This document shows, piece after piece, positions 1 to 9,021 of a DNA stretch of 64,000 bases; within the stretch, counting starts at the first letter, position 1; every line of letters starts with the position of its first letter. Origin of the DNA: DASPHG01 sp035629775 (GTDB lineage Bacteria; Actinomycetota; Thermoleophilia; Solirubrobacterales; Thermoleophilaceae). The position numbers and the translations under genes were made by a program. Below the pieces are notes generated by a model, which searched no databases, was not told where the DNA came from, and saw only the letters and a program-made list of their open reading frames with translations. Location of the stretch: contig DASPHG010000023.1 of NCBI GenBank assembly GCA_035629775.1, forward strand, positions 1 to 64,000, in the 5' to 3' direction.

Positions 1-454
1 CCACGACGTCGGGCTCGACGTCCAGGCCGGTCAGCGCGGTGCCGACGTTGCCGGCCACCGTGACCGGCACGCCCGCGGCGCGGTGGATCGCGCCGAGCAG
101 CTCGACCGTCGTCGTCTTGCCGTTCGTCCCGGTGACCGCGACGAAGGGGTTGGGCAGCAGCCGCCACGCGAGCTCGAGCTCCCCCATCACCTCGATCCCC
201 CGCTCGCGCGCGGCGACGACGACCGGCGCCTCCTGCGGCACGCCCGGCGACTTGACGAGCGTCTCGATGCCGTCGAGCAGCTCGACCCCGCTCGTCGCGA
301 GGTGCACGCCGTCCAGGCCGGTCTGCGGCGTGCCGGCGTCCGCGCCGGTCGCCTCGACGCCGCGAGCGCGCAGCGCCTCCAGTGCGGCGACCCCCGACCG
401 TGCGAGCCCGACGACGAGGACCGGGCCGCCGGGGACGGGCGGCCGCTCGGTCAC
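1..454 (-). CDS. murD: UDP-N-acetylmuramoylalanine--D-glutamate ligase (MurD), N-terminal part
   Basis: MurD adds D-glutamate to UDP-MurNAc-L-Ala with ATP in the cytoplasm, the second amino-acid step of peptidoglycan precursor synthesis. Only about the first 151 codons are present; the C-terminus lies beyond base 1. The N-terminal Rossmann motif VVGLARSGVAA is followed by LVKSPGVP and then the ATP-binding P-loop VTGTNGKTTT near residue 110, in the spacing expected for MurD. I chose the GTG at 454 because it overlaps the mraY stop as GTGA (454-451), giving translational coupling. It is the last visible gene of the dcw run murE-murF-mraY-murD. Confidence 0.95.
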   Translation of the reverse strand, partial: MTERPPVPGGPVLVVGLARSGVAALEALRARGVEATGADAGTPQTGLDGVHLATSGVELLDGIETLVKSPGVPQEAPVVVAARERGIEVMGELELAWRLLPNPFVAVTGTNGKTTTVELLGAIHRAAGVPVTVAGNVGTALTGLDVEPDVV

Positions 455-1422
455 GTGATCGATTGCTGGTAGAGCGTGAACCCGATCGCGCTGCAGATCG
501 CCGCGACGATCCAGAAGCGCAGGATGATCTTCGTCTCCGACCAGGCCATCAGCTCGAAATGGTGGTGGACGGGCGCCATCAGGAAGACGCGCCGGCGGAA
601 GCGCTGGAACGCGATCACCTGGATCACCACCGAGAGGCTCTCGATCACGAAGATGCCGCCGATCACGATCAGGAGCACCTCGGTCTGCGTCATCACGGCG
701 AGCCCGGCGATGGCGCCGCCGAGGCCGAGCGATCCGGTGTCGCCCATGAAGATCGCGGCCGGGAACGAGTTGAACCAGAGGAAGCCGACGCAGGCGCCCA
801 CCAGGCACGCGGACAGGAGCGCGAGATCCTCCTGCCCGGTCGTTATGAACGTCATCGCGGTATAGGCGAGCAGGACGATCGCGGCGGACCCGGCGGCCAG
901 CCCGTCGAGGCCGTCGGTCAGGTTCACGCCGTTGGACGCGCCCGCGAGGACGAGGAAGATCAGGACGGGATAGAGCAGCCCGAGGTCGATCGAGGCGTCC
1001 CACGTGTGGATCCGCAACGTTTCCGGCAGGTGCACGTACTCCGTGGCCACCAGCCACAGCGCGATCGCGATCGCCGCCTGCGCGAGCAGCTTGTAGCGGC
1101 CCGACACGCCGAGCGAGCGACGATGCGCGACCTTCGTCCAGTCGTCGATGAAGCCGAGCGCGCCGCTCGCGAGCGCGGTCCCGAGGACGGCCAGGCTGAC
1201 CGCCCGATACTCGCTGAGGATGAGGAACGGCACCGTGATCGAGAGCAGGATCAGAAGCCCGCCCATCGTGGGCGTGCCGGCCTTCTCGTGGTGGCCCTCG
1301 GGCCCGTCCTCGCGGATGTGCTGCCCGAACTCGCGCTCGCGCATGAAGTCGATGAACTTGGGCCCGAGGAAGATGCAGATGAGCATCGAGCCCATTCCGC
1401 CGATGAGGATCTCGCCGAGCAT
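451..1422 (-). CDS. mraY: Phospho-N-acetylmuramoyl-pentapeptide transferase (MraY)
   Basis: MraY transfers phospho-MurNAc-pentapeptide from UDP to undecaprenyl phosphate, making lipid I at the inner face of the membrane. The 323-residue product is a multi-pass membrane protein of normal family length. It carries the hallmark motifs TPTMGGLLIL near residue 50, DDWTK near 95, the Asp-rich NLTDGLDGLA near 168, FMGDTGSLGLG near 230 and the histidine motif PVHHHFEL near 285. It lies 3 bases after the murF stop and overlaps murD by 4 bases, so it is cotranscribed with both. Confidence 0.97.
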   Translation of the reverse strand: MLGEILIGGMGSMLICIFLGPKFIDFMREREFGQHIREDGPEGHHEKAGTPTMGGLLILLSITVPFLILSEYRAVSLAVLGTALASGALGFIDDWTKVAHRRSLGVSGRYKLLAQAAIAIALWLVATEYVHLPETLRIHTWDASIDLGLLYPVLIFLVLAGASNGVNLTDGLDGLAAGSAAIVLLAYTAMTFITTGQEDLALLSACLVGACVGFLWFNSFPAAIFMGDTGSLGLGGAIAGLAVMTQTEVLLIVIGGIFVIESLSVVIQVIAFQRFRRRVFLMAPVHHHFELMAWSETKIILRFWIVAAICSAIGFTLYQQSIT

Positions 1423-1425
1423 GGC

Positions 1426-2745
1426 CTAGGCCAGAACCCTCTCAAGGCCGACGGACCGCGACCCCTTCACCAGCACGCGGTCCCCGGGCAGCGCGATCTC
1501 TTCGAGCAGGGCGCCCGCCTCCTCGGCGTCGCCGACCTGGTGCAGCTCGCCGCCAAAAGCGTCCGCGTATGGCAGCGCCAGCTCCCCGACCGTGATCAGG
1601 ACGTCGATCCCGAGCGCGTCCGCCAGGTGCCCGATCTCGTGGTGGAACCGCGGCCCGCTCTCCCCCAGCTCCGCCATCCCGCCGAGCACGGCAATCCGCC
1701 GCTCGGCCGACGAGGCGGCCAGATGCTCGAGGGCCGCGCGCATCGACATCGGGTTCGCGTTGTAGCAGTCGTTCACCACGGTCACCCCGCCGTCCAGCTC
1801 GACGATCTCCCCCCGCAGCGCCGAGAACGCCACGTCGAGACGCCCCGACGGGGTCACGCCCAGCGCGCTGGCGGCAGCGACCGCGGCGACCGTATTGGCC
1901 AGGTTGTAGTCCTCGTCGAACGGCAGCTCGAGCTCGACCCGCTCCCCCCGGGCGAGGATCACGGCGCGGCCGTCCGCGAACGACTCGAGCCGGACGTCGC
2001 CGTCCGGGCCGAAGGTGATCGTCTCGATGTCGTCGCGCAGATGCTCCTCGAGCAGCGCCTCCCCGGCGGGCACGACCGCCACCGCGTGGGCCGGCAGGTC
2101 GCGGATCAGCTCGGCCTTCGCGGCGGCCACGCGCTCGATCGTCCCAAGCAGCTCGAGGTGGACCGGCCCCACGTTCACGATCAGCCCCACGTCGGGCTCG
2201 GCGATCGCCGCCAGCTCGGCGATCTGCCCCTCGCCGCGCATGGCCATCTCGAGCACCAGCACGTCGGTGCCCGGCTCGGCCTCGAGCACCGTGAGCGGCA
2301 ACCCGATCTCGGTGTTCCAGTTCTCGCGGTTGCGGTGGGTGCGCAGGTGCGGCGCGAGCAGCGCGGCGAGGATGTCCTTCGTCGACGTCTTGCCGGTCGA
2401 GCCCGTCACGCCGACCACGCGGCACCCGAGCTCGTGCCGCCATGCGCGTGCGAGCGCGGCGAGGGCCGTCAGCGTGTTCTGCGCGGCGATCACCGGGGCG
2501 CCCCCGCCCGACTCGGCCAGCTCGCCGGCCCGCGCCGGCCCCACGAGCGCGCCCCAGGCGCCGGCCGCCAGCGCGTCGGCCGCGAAGCGGCTGCCGTCCG
2601 CGTTCGCGCCGTGCAGCCCCACGAAGAGGTCGCCCGGCTCCACTCCGCGGGAGTCCACGACCGCGCGCCGCGGCCCGGGCGCCGTGGGGTCGCCCGCCAC
2701 CAGCTCGCCGCCCGCGGCCTCCGCCACCCAGGCCGCGTCCCTCAT
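1426..2745 (-). CDS. murF: UDP-N-acetylmuramoyl-tripeptide--D-alanyl-D-alanine ligase (MurF)
   Basis: MurF joins D-Ala-D-Ala to the UDP-MurNAc tripeptide using ATP, completing the pentapeptide precursor. The 439-residue protein has the Mur-ligase N-terminal domain, with VVDSRGVEPGDLFVGLHG around residues 28-45, then the P-loop VGVTGSTGKTSTKD near 105, the central ligase signature DCYNANPMSM and a C-terminal domain with AVLGGMAELG. The ATG at 2745 overlaps the murE stop as ATGA (2745-2742), which fixes the start; the open frame extends further upstream but only into murE. Position and length are normal for a dcw cluster. Confidence 0.96.
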   Translation of the reverse strand: MRDAAWVAEAAGGELVAGDPTAPGPRRAVVDSRGVEPGDLFVGLHGANADGSRFAADALAAGAWGALVGPARAGELAESGGGAPVIAAQNTLTALAALARAWRHELGCRVVGVTGSTGKTSTKDILAALLAPHLRTHRNRENWNTEIGLPLTVLEAEPGTDVLVLEMAMRGEGQIAELAAIAEPDVGLIVNVGPVHLELLGTIERVAAAKAELIRDLPAHAVAVVPAGEALLEEHLRDDIETITFGPDGDVRLESFADGRAVILARGERVELELPFDEDYNLANTVAAVAAASALGVTPSGRLDVAFSALRGEIVELDGGVTVVNDCYNANPMSMRAALEHLAASSAERRIAVLGGMAELGESGPRFHHEIGHLADALGIDVLITVGELALPYADAFGGELHQVGDAEEAGALLEEIALPGDRVLVKGSRSVGLERVLA

Positions 2746-4148
2746 CGAAGGGCCTCCCGCACGACGGTGACGTCGTCGAAGGGCTCCTTGCGGCCATTCT
2801 CGAACTCCTGGCCCTGCTCGTGCCCCTTTCCGGCCACGACCACGACGTCGCCGGGATCGGCGTCGCCGACCACGAGCGCGATCGCGCGCCGGCGGTCCGG
2901 CTCGCGCTCCACGCCGGGGCCGGTGCCGGCCAGGATCTCCGCGATGATGGCCTCCGGGTCCTCCGAGCGCGGGTTGTCCGAGGTCACCACGACGCGATCC
3001 GCGAGCGCCGCCGCCGCCCTCCCCATCAGGGGGCGCTTCGCCCGGTCGCGGTCGCCGCCCGCGCCGAACACCACGTGCACGCGCCCCTCGGTCAGCTCCC
3101 GCGCCGCGCGGAGCACGTTCTCGAGCGCCTCCGGCGTGTGTGCGTAGTCCACGAGCACCGTGAACCGCTGGCCCTCGTCCACCGGCTCGAAGCGGCCGGG
3201 CACGCGGTCCGCCTCGGCCAGCGCGGTTCGGGCGGCCTCCAAGTCGATGCCGAGGGCGCGAGCCGCCGCCAGGGCGGCCAGCGCGTTCTGCACGTTGAAC
3301 AGCCCGGGCAGGCGCGTCTCGATCGCGACCGTCCCGTCCGGGGTCTCGCACGTGAACGACGAGCCCGACGGGTCGAAGCCGACCTCCCGCGCGCGGTAGT
3401 CGGCGGGACTGTCGATCGCGTAGGTGACGGGCTCGGCGACGTCATCCGCGAGCCGGTTGCCGTAGTCGTCGTCCAGGTTCAGGACCGCCGGCCCCGGCTG
3501 GCCGTGGAACAGGCGCCGCTTCGCCATGAAGTACGCCTCCATGTCGGGGTGGAAGTCGAGGTGGTCCTGGGTCAGGTTGGTGAAGACGCGGCACGCGAAC
3601 TCGATCCCCTCCGCACGACCGAGCTCGAGCGCATGCGAGGACACCTCCATCACGCAGGCCTCATCGCCGGTGTCCAGCATCCGGCGGAAGGTCGCCTGGA
3701 GGTCGATGGCCTCGGGGGTCGTGCGCTCGACCGGCTCGTCCGCGCCGCCGACGATGGACTTCACGGTCCCGAGCAGCCCGGTCTGCAGCCCGCCGCGCTC
3801 GAGGATCGCCCGCGTCAGGAAGGCCGTCGTGGTCTTGCCGTTCGTCCCGGTGATCCCGACGACGCGCAGCGACGCGGTCGGGTCGCCGTGGAACCTGGCC
3901 GCCGCCGGGCCCATGGCCGCGCGCACCGAGGGCACGACGACCTCGGCCGCGGGGAGCCCGAGCGGGCGTTCGCAGACGACCGCGGCCGCCCCGCGCTCGA
4001 CGGCGTCGGGCGCGAAGTCGTGGCCATCGGCCGTGAATCCGGGAACGCAGAAGAAGAGCCCTCCGGGCCGGACGTCCGAGCTGCGGTAGTGCAGGCCGGT
4101 TATCTCCACGTCGGGCGCGTCCCCGCCCATCAGCTCGCGGAGCGTCAC
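2742..4148 (-). CDS. murE: UDP-N-acetylmuramoyl-tripeptide synthetase (MurE), meso-DAP type
   Basis: MurE adds the third, dibasic amino acid to UDP-MurNAc-L-Ala-D-Glu. The P-loop VGITGTNGKTTTAFL lies near residue 105, and the motif SDNPRSEDP carries the DNPR signature that marks meso-diaminopimelate-specific enzymes, so the wall is predicted to contain meso-DAP. I chose GTG at 4148 (VTLRELMGG, 468 aa), which matches where relatives begin. An ATG at 4199 would add 17 residues and overlap the divergent peptidase start. Because the neighbour upstream is on the other strand, transcription of murE-murF-mraY-murD must start in the short stretch before 4148 or inside the peptidase gene. Confidence 0.95.
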   Translation of the reverse strand: MTLRELMGGDAPDVEITGLHYRSSDVRPGGLFFCVPGFTADGHDFAPDAVERGAAAVVCERPLGLPAAEVVVPSVRAAMGPAAARFHGDPTASLRVVGITGTNGKTTTAFLTRAILERGGLQTGLLGTVKSIVGGADEPVERTTPEAIDLQATFRRMLDTGDEACVMEVSSHALELGRAEGIEFACRVFTNLTQDHLDFHPDMEAYFMAKRRLFHGQPGPAVLNLDDDYGNRLADDVAEPVTYAIDSPADYRAREVGFDPSGSSFTCETPDGTVAIETRLPGLFNVQNALAALAAARALGIDLEAARTALAEADRVPGRFEPVDEGQRFTVLVDYAHTPEALENVLRAARELTEGRVHVVFGAGGDRDRAKRPLMGRAAAALADRVVVTSDNPRSEDPEAIIAEILAGTGPGVEREPDRRRAIALVVGDADPGDVVVVAGKGHEQGQEFENGRKEPFDDVTVVREALR

Positions 4149-4197
4149 ACGCCTGAGGCTACCTGCGCGGGGCGACGCTTCCCCGCCAGTTTCGCCC

Positions 4198-6276
4198 ATG
4201 GCACGCGTTGGACTGGGTATGCGAAGGCTCGCCCTCGGAGCGCTGGTCTCACTCCTGCTCGCCGTACCGGCGCATGCGTCGGTCAAATCCGTCTCCGCCG
4301 AGCGTCCGGCGGACCGCGATTGCACCGCACGGGCCGTTTCGGGCGCACCGGGCGTGACCACGTCCTCGTTCACGGCGCCCGCCGACGGAACGCTGCGGGC
4401 CCGGCTGCTGGGCGGGGGCGAGAACGGCGACTGGGACCTGGCGGCGTTCGACAGCGCCGGGACGCTGATCGCGGGGTCCTCGGCCTTCCGCGCGAACGAG
4501 CTGGTCGTGGTGCACCTGCGCCGCGGCGCCCAGGTGACGCTCCAGGCCTGCCGCATCGCCGGTCGCGGCGCGCGCGTGCCCATGCGGACCAACTTCACGA
4601 AGGTGAACTTCAACGCGCTCGATCGGTCCGGTCCGGTCTCGCTGGTCGACGTGGCGGTCACGGCCCCGTGGCAACTCGAGACGCTCGAGGCGCTCGGACT
4701 CGACGTGACCCACGACGTGCGCGACGGGCGCGCCCGCGTGATCCTCTACGGGGACGGCGACCGCGCGACCCTGCGCGACACGGGCCTCGCGTTCGAGGTC
4801 GTCCGACGCGATCTGCTGGCCGCGGACCGGCGTGCCCGTGCGCGCGACCGCGGCTGGGCGGCCCGCGTCGGGCGCTCCGGCCTCCCGTCCGGGCGAACCG
4901 AGTACCGGACCTACGAGGACGTCCAGCGCGAGCTCAAGCAGATGGAGCGCCGGTTCCCGTCGCTCGTCCGCGGGTTCACGCTCGAGACCAAGACCTACGA
5001 GGGCCGCGACATCCAGGCGGTCGAGATCGCGCGGCGCGCGGGGTCGAAGGACGACGGACGGCCGGTGCTGTTCCTCAACGGCATCCACCACGCCCGGGAA
5101 TGGCCCGCGACCGAGGTGCTCATGGAGTTCGCCTGGGATCTGCTGAAGAACGCGGACGAGGATCCGCAGCTCGCGGCGATCCTGCGCAAGGTGCGCGTGG
5201 TCATGCAGCCGTACACGAACGTCGACGGCTTCATCGTCTCGCGTGCCGCGCTCGGCCAGCCGGAGGACGTCGATTCCGACGCGGGGATCGTCTACTCGAC
5301 CGCGACCGGCGTCGTCATCCTCGGAGGCTCGTTCGGCTACAAGCGCAAGAACTGCAACCCGTATCCGGTGCCCGCGATGGGGCAGCCGTGCGACGTCAAC
5401 TTCGGCACGGACAACAACCGCAACTACCCGCACACGTGGGGCGGGGGCGGCGCGTCCTCCAACCCCAACGACCAGTCCTACCGCGGTGAGGGCCCGGGCA
5501 GCGAGCCGGAGACGCTGGCGGTGCAGCGGCTGCACCTCTCGCTGAACGCCCCCGTCCTGCTCTCGATGCACAACGTCGCCGCCAAGGTCCTGCGGCCGCC
5601 GGGCACAGAGGCGGAGAACTTCGCCCCCGACGAGAAGGGCCTCAAGGAGCTGGGCAGGCGAATGGCCGAGCCGACCGGCTACGCGAACCAGTACGGCTGG
5701 CAGCTCTACGACGTGACCGGCGGCACGAAGGACTGGTCCTATGCCGCGACCGGGGCGTTCGGCTACACCGTCGAGACCGGCCCGGCCGGCGCCGACTTCC
5801 ACGGCGACTACCGGACGATGGTCGTCGATCAGTACAGGGGCGCCGAGGAGCTCGCCGGCCGCGGCATGCGCGAGGCGCTGATCGAGGCGGCCAAGTGGAC
5901 GCGCAACCGCCGCTTCACGTCCCGCATCGCCGGGACGGCGCCCGCGGGACGGACGCTTCGCATCACCAAGGAGTTCGTGACCGAGTCGGCGCCCGTGTGC
6001 ACGGTGGGCAGCGCGCTCCCGGTCTCGTTCGGCCCGATCGACTGCGTCGCGCCGGGACCGGTCCAGGCGACGCCCGAGAAGATCGAGTTCACGACGAAGG
6101 TGCCGACGAACGGCCGCTTCACCTGGTGGATCAACCCCTCGACCCGGCCGTACGCGGCGGCGCCCGAGACCTATCACCTCACCTGCGAGCGCCGCGGGCG
6201 CGTCCTGGCGGAGAAGGACGTCATGGTCGCGCGCGGCGAGACGGCGAGACTGCGGCTCGCCTGCGGGCGGCGGTAA
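4198..6276 (+). CDS. Secreted M14-family zinc carboxypeptidase
   Basis: This 692-residue protein is an exported metallocarboxypeptidase of family M14 (carboxypeptidase A/T type). After a signal peptide (MRRLALGALVSLLLAVPAHA, if started at the second Met, 4219) and about 200 residues without a recognised fold comes the catalytic domain. HHAREWPATE supplies zinc ligands His298 and Glu301, DNNRNYPHTW is the substrate-binding NRNY motif, LLSMHN supplies the third ligand His458, and GYTVETGP carries the catalytic Glu526. A C-terminal beta-rich segment of about 130 residues follows. It is 4 bases upstream of the acylase gene and probably cotranscribed with it. Both interrupt the cell-wall cluster, but a peptidoglycan substrate is only a guess. 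Confidence 0.92.
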   Translation: MARVGLGMRRLALGALVSLLLAVPAHASVKSVSAERPADRDCTARAVSGAPGVTTSSFTAPADGTLRARLLGGGENGDWDLAAFDSAGTLIAGSSAFRANELVVVHLRRGAQVTLQACRIAGRGARVPMRTNFTKVNFNALDRSGPVSLVDVAVTAPWQLETLEALGLDVTHDVRDGRARVILYGDGDRATLRDTGLAFEVVRRDLLAADRRARARDRGWAARVGRSGLPSGRTEYRTYEDVQRELKQMERRFPSLVRGFTLETKTYEGRDIQAVEIARRAGSKDDGRPVLFLNGIHHAREWPATEVLMEFAWDLLKNADEDPQLAAILRKVRVVMQPYTNVDGFIVSRAALGQPEDVDSDAGIVYSTATGVVILGGSFGYKRKNCNPYPVPAMGQPCDVNFGTDNNRNYPHTWGGGGASSNPNDQSYRGEGPGSEPETLAVQRLHLSLNAPVLLSMHNVAAKVLRPPGTEAENFAPDEKGLKELGRRMAEPTGYANQYGWQLYDVTGGTKDWSYAATGAFGYTVETGPAGADFHGDYRTMVVDQYRGAEELAGRGMREALIEAAKWTRNRRFTSRIAGTAPAGRTLRITKEFVTESAPVCTVGSALPVSFGPIDCVAPGPVQATPEKIEFTTKVPTNGRFTWWINPSTRPYAAAPETYHLTCERRGRVLAEKDVMVARGETARLRLACGRR

Positions 6277-6280
6277 CGCG

Positions 6281-8935
6281 ATGCGCAGGGGACGGATCGG
6301 GGCAATCCTCCTGGCGGTGACGGCGATCGGCGCGAGCGCGCTCGCGGCGGGGCCGGCCGGAAGCGGTGCGCAGACGGGCGAGATCGTCATCAAGCGCGAC
6401 GAGTTCGGCGTGCCGCACGTCTTCGCGCCCGATCGCCGGTCCGTCTCCTACGGCGCGGGCTACGCGCTCGCGCAGGACCGCCTGTGGCAGCTGCACATCT
6501 TCCGCCACCTCGGCAAGGGCGAGCTGTCGCAGATCCTCGGCCCGCTGGTGATCGACATCGACCGCGACACCCGCTTCTGGACCTACACCGCCGAGGAGCG
6601 CGCGCGGCGCTTCGAGACGTGGCCGAAGCCGCTGCAGAGGGACCTCGAGGCGTTCGTCGCCGGCATCAACGCCTGGATCGACGAGGCGAACGCCGATCCG
6701 GCCAAGCTGCCGTTCGAGTTCACGATGACGGGCGAGGCCCCGATCCGGGAGTGGACGATCGACGACTCCATGGGCCTCCAGGACTTCCTCATCCTCACCT
6801 TCGGAGCGGGCGGCGGGAACGAGCTGCAGAACGCGGCGCTCGCCCAGCGGCTGATCGGGAAATACGGCGCGGCGGAGGGCCTGCGCGCGTTCGGCGACCT
6901 CGTCCGGACCGTGGACCGCGACGCCGAGCCGACGATCCCGCGCGGCCTCAAGTGGAAGCGGACCCCGACATACGCGCGCCTCGCGAAGGTCCGCCAGGTC
7001 CGGCGGCTGACGCGCGACGCGCGCCTCTCGCTGGCGGACAAGACCTCCACGCCCGCATCCGACGGCGTGGGCACGCCCGGCGACGGCCGCGGCACCCTCG
7101 AGCAGCTCGCGCTCGCCCCGGACATCGGCGCCGTCGCGGACGCGGTCGACCGGCGCCTCTCCGGCCTGCGGTCGCTCGACCTGCGCTTCAAGTTCGGCTC
7201 GAACGCACAGATTGTGGGCCCACGGCTCGCGAAGTCGCGCAACTCGCTCCAGACCGGCGGCCCGCAGGTCTCGTACGCGATCCCGCAGTTCCTGGCGGAC
7301 TTCGGGATGCACGCGCCCGGCATGGACATCACCGGCATGACCTTCGCCGGCGTCGGGCCTGCGGTGCTGATCGGCCGCGGGAACGGGTTCGCGTGGACGA
7401 CCACGACCGGCTCCTCCGACCTGACCGACACGTACGTCGAGCAGCTCAACCCCGAGAATCCGCGCGAGTACCTCTTCCGCGACCGGTGGGAGCCGATGGA
7501 GTGCCGCACCGAGGAATACGTGATGAAGGGCGTGGCGGAGCTCGAGACGCAGGAGATCTGCCGCACCCGCCACGGCCCGGTCGTGGCGTTCGACGAGGCG
7601 AACGGCGTGGCGTACTCGGTGCGCTACGGCTGGATGGACCGCGAGCTCGGCACGACACGGGGCTTCTGGGGCTTCAACCGTGCGCGCGGCCTGCGCAGCT
7701 ACGCGACGAGTGCCTCCCAGCTCGCGTCGAACCACAACATGTTCTACACCGACGACCGCGGCAACTTCGGGTACTGGCACCCGGGCAACCATCCACGGCG
7801 CGCGCCCGGCGTGGACCTGCGGCTGCCGCAGGACGGCACCGGCAAGAGCGAGTGGCGCGGCCTGCTCCCGGTCCAGCGCGTGCCGCACGCCGTGAACTTC
7901 AAGCGCGGGTGGCTCGTCAACTGGAACAACCTCCCCGCGAAGGGCTGGCCGCGCGAGCGCGCGTTCGACGCGCGCGACGGCGTCGACGACCTCTCCGACC
8001 CGCACTACGACCGGCGCACGCCCGACCCGTTCGGCGGGCGCGTCCGCGGGAAGCGCTGGGACTTCGACGGGCTCAGCGCGAGCCTGCGCCACGCCGCGTT
8101 CGCCGACCACGAGTACGACTGGTACGAGAGCGCGCTGCCGCGGCCGAAGGAGCTCGAGTCGGACCTCGCGAAGGCCGCGCTCGACGTGACCCGGAGCTGG
8201 TCGGGCTTCCGCGTCGACGAGGACGGCGACGGCATGTACGACTCCGCCGGCTACACGATCCTGCGCGTCTGGATCGGGCAGCTCCGCGACGCCGCGTTCG
8301 GCGACGACCTGGGCGACGACGCCGGGCGCGCGCGCAGCAGCACCGAGCTGTGGCACCTGTTCTCGCCCGACTCGCGCCACGACCTCCGCTTCGACTGGCT
8401 GAACGGCCGCGACCGGCGCGAGGTGGCCGCCGAGGCGTTCACGCGCGCCGTCGAGCGGCTGGAGGCCGAGTTCGGGTCGGACGAGCCCGCGACCTGGCTG
8501 AGCAAGGCGCGCCTCGAGCACTACACGCGCCTCAACGCCGACCTCTTCACCGACACCGGACTGGGCGCCGCCTGCGGCGAGCTCGAGGCGATCTTCAACG
8601 ACGAGTGCGACGACGCGCAGGAACAGGACTCCGGCTGGCCCGGCGACGTGGCCGACCACATCGAGATGGACCGCGGCACCTACAACCACGTGGTCGAGTA
8701 CCTCACGCGGGCGACGCGCGTGAAGCGCCTCGGCGCCGCCGACTCGCGCGCCGGCAGCGTGATCCCGCCGGGCCAGAGCGGATTCGTCAGCCCCGCCGGC
8801 CAGGAGGACCCGCACTTCGAGGACCAGCTCGACGACTACATCGACTGGACGTACAAGCCGATGCCGCTGTCACTCGAGGACCTCGAGGGGACGACGGAGT
8901 CGACCGAGACCCTGCCCATCCCCGACTCCTACTAG
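6281..8935 (+). CDS. Secreted penicillin acylase-like amidase (S45, Ntn hydrolase)
   Basis: The 884-residue product is a penicillin/acyl-homoserine-lactone acylase family N-terminal-nucleophile hydrolase. A signal peptide spans residues 1-31. The alpha-subunit motif DEFGVPHVFA is followed by YALAQDRLWQLHIFRHLGKG. The predicted autoproteolysis site is before Ser307 in KFGSNAQIVG, which would become the N-terminal nucleophile of the beta subunit. Family members are made as one precursor, exported and cut into two chains that hydrolyse amide-linked acyl groups; substrates include penicillins, acyl-homoserine lactones and lipopeptides. Which applies here cannot be read from sequence. The start is 4 bases after the carboxypeptidase stop, and a hairpin follows at 8946-8962. 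Confidence 0.9.
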   Translation: MRRGRIGAILLAVTAIGASALAAGPAGSGAQTGEIVIKRDEFGVPHVFAPDRRSVSYGAGYALAQDRLWQLHIFRHLGKGELSQILGPLVIDIDRDTRFWTYTAEERARRFETWPKPLQRDLEAFVAGINAWIDEANADPAKLPFEFTMTGEAPIREWTIDDSMGLQDFLILTFGAGGGNELQNAALAQRLIGKYGAAEGLRAFGDLVRTVDRDAEPTIPRGLKWKRTPTYARLAKVRQVRRLTRDARLSLADKTSTPASDGVGTPGDGRGTLEQLALAPDIGAVADAVDRRLSGLRSLDLRFKFGSNAQIVGPRLAKSRNSLQTGGPQVSYAIPQFLADFGMHAPGMDITGMTFAGVGPAVLIGRGNGFAWTTTTGSSDLTDTYVEQLNPENPREYLFRDRWEPMECRTEEYVMKGVAELETQEICRTRHGPVVAFDEANGVAYSVRYGWMDRELGTTRGFWGFNRARGLRSYATSASQLASNHNMFYTDDRGNFGYWHPGNHPRRAPGVDLRLPQDGTGKSEWRGLLPVQRVPHAVNFKRGWLVNWNNLPAKGWPRERAFDARDGVDDLSDPHYDRRTPDPFGGRVRGKRWDFDGLSASLRHAAFADHEYDWYESALPRPKELESDLAKAALDVTRSWSGFRVDEDGDGMYDSAGYTILRVWIGQLRDAAFGDDLGDDAGRARSSTELWHLFSPDSRHDLRFDWLNGRDRREVAAEAFTRAVERLEAEFGSDEPATWLSKARLEHYTRLNADLFTDTGLGAACGELEAIFNDECDDAQEQDSGWPGDVADHIEMDRGTYNHVVEYLTRATRVKRLGAADSRAGSVIPPGQSGFVSPAGQEDPHFEDQLDDYIDWTYKPMPLSLEDLEGTTESTETLPIPDSY

Positions 8936-8945
8936 CACGCTAGGA

Positions 8946-8962
8946 GGGCGGCAAAGCCGCCC
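8946..8962. terminator. Hairpin between convergent acylase and ftsI genes
   Basis: GGGCGGC (8946-8952) and GCCGCCC (8956-8962) form a perfect 7-bp stem with an AAA loop, 10 bases after the acylase stop and 59 bases beyond the ftsI stop on the other strand. There is no clear U-tract, so it is a plausible bidirectional terminator but not a textbook intrinsic one. Confidence 0.5.
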
Positions 8963-9021
8963 GGTCACGCGAGCCGGAGGCGAGCTTTCCCATCAGAACG
9001 CGGGCACGGATGCCCGCGGAG

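Noticed and set aside
382..3147. Very long plus-strand open frame over murD/mraY/murF/murE
   Set aside because: It is the antisense shadow of well-supported Mur genes; its predicted protein is Arg/Asp/Glu-rich low complexity, as expected from reversed high-GC codons.
2442..5489. 1015-codon plus-strand frame
   Set aside because: Antisense to murE and out of frame with the carboxypeptidase; no domain, and composition typical of GC-driven spurious frames.
6221..8815. 864-codon minus-strand frame over the acylase gene
   Set aside because: Antisense shadow of the penicillin-acylase-like gene, whose own frame has a signal peptide and catalytic motifs.
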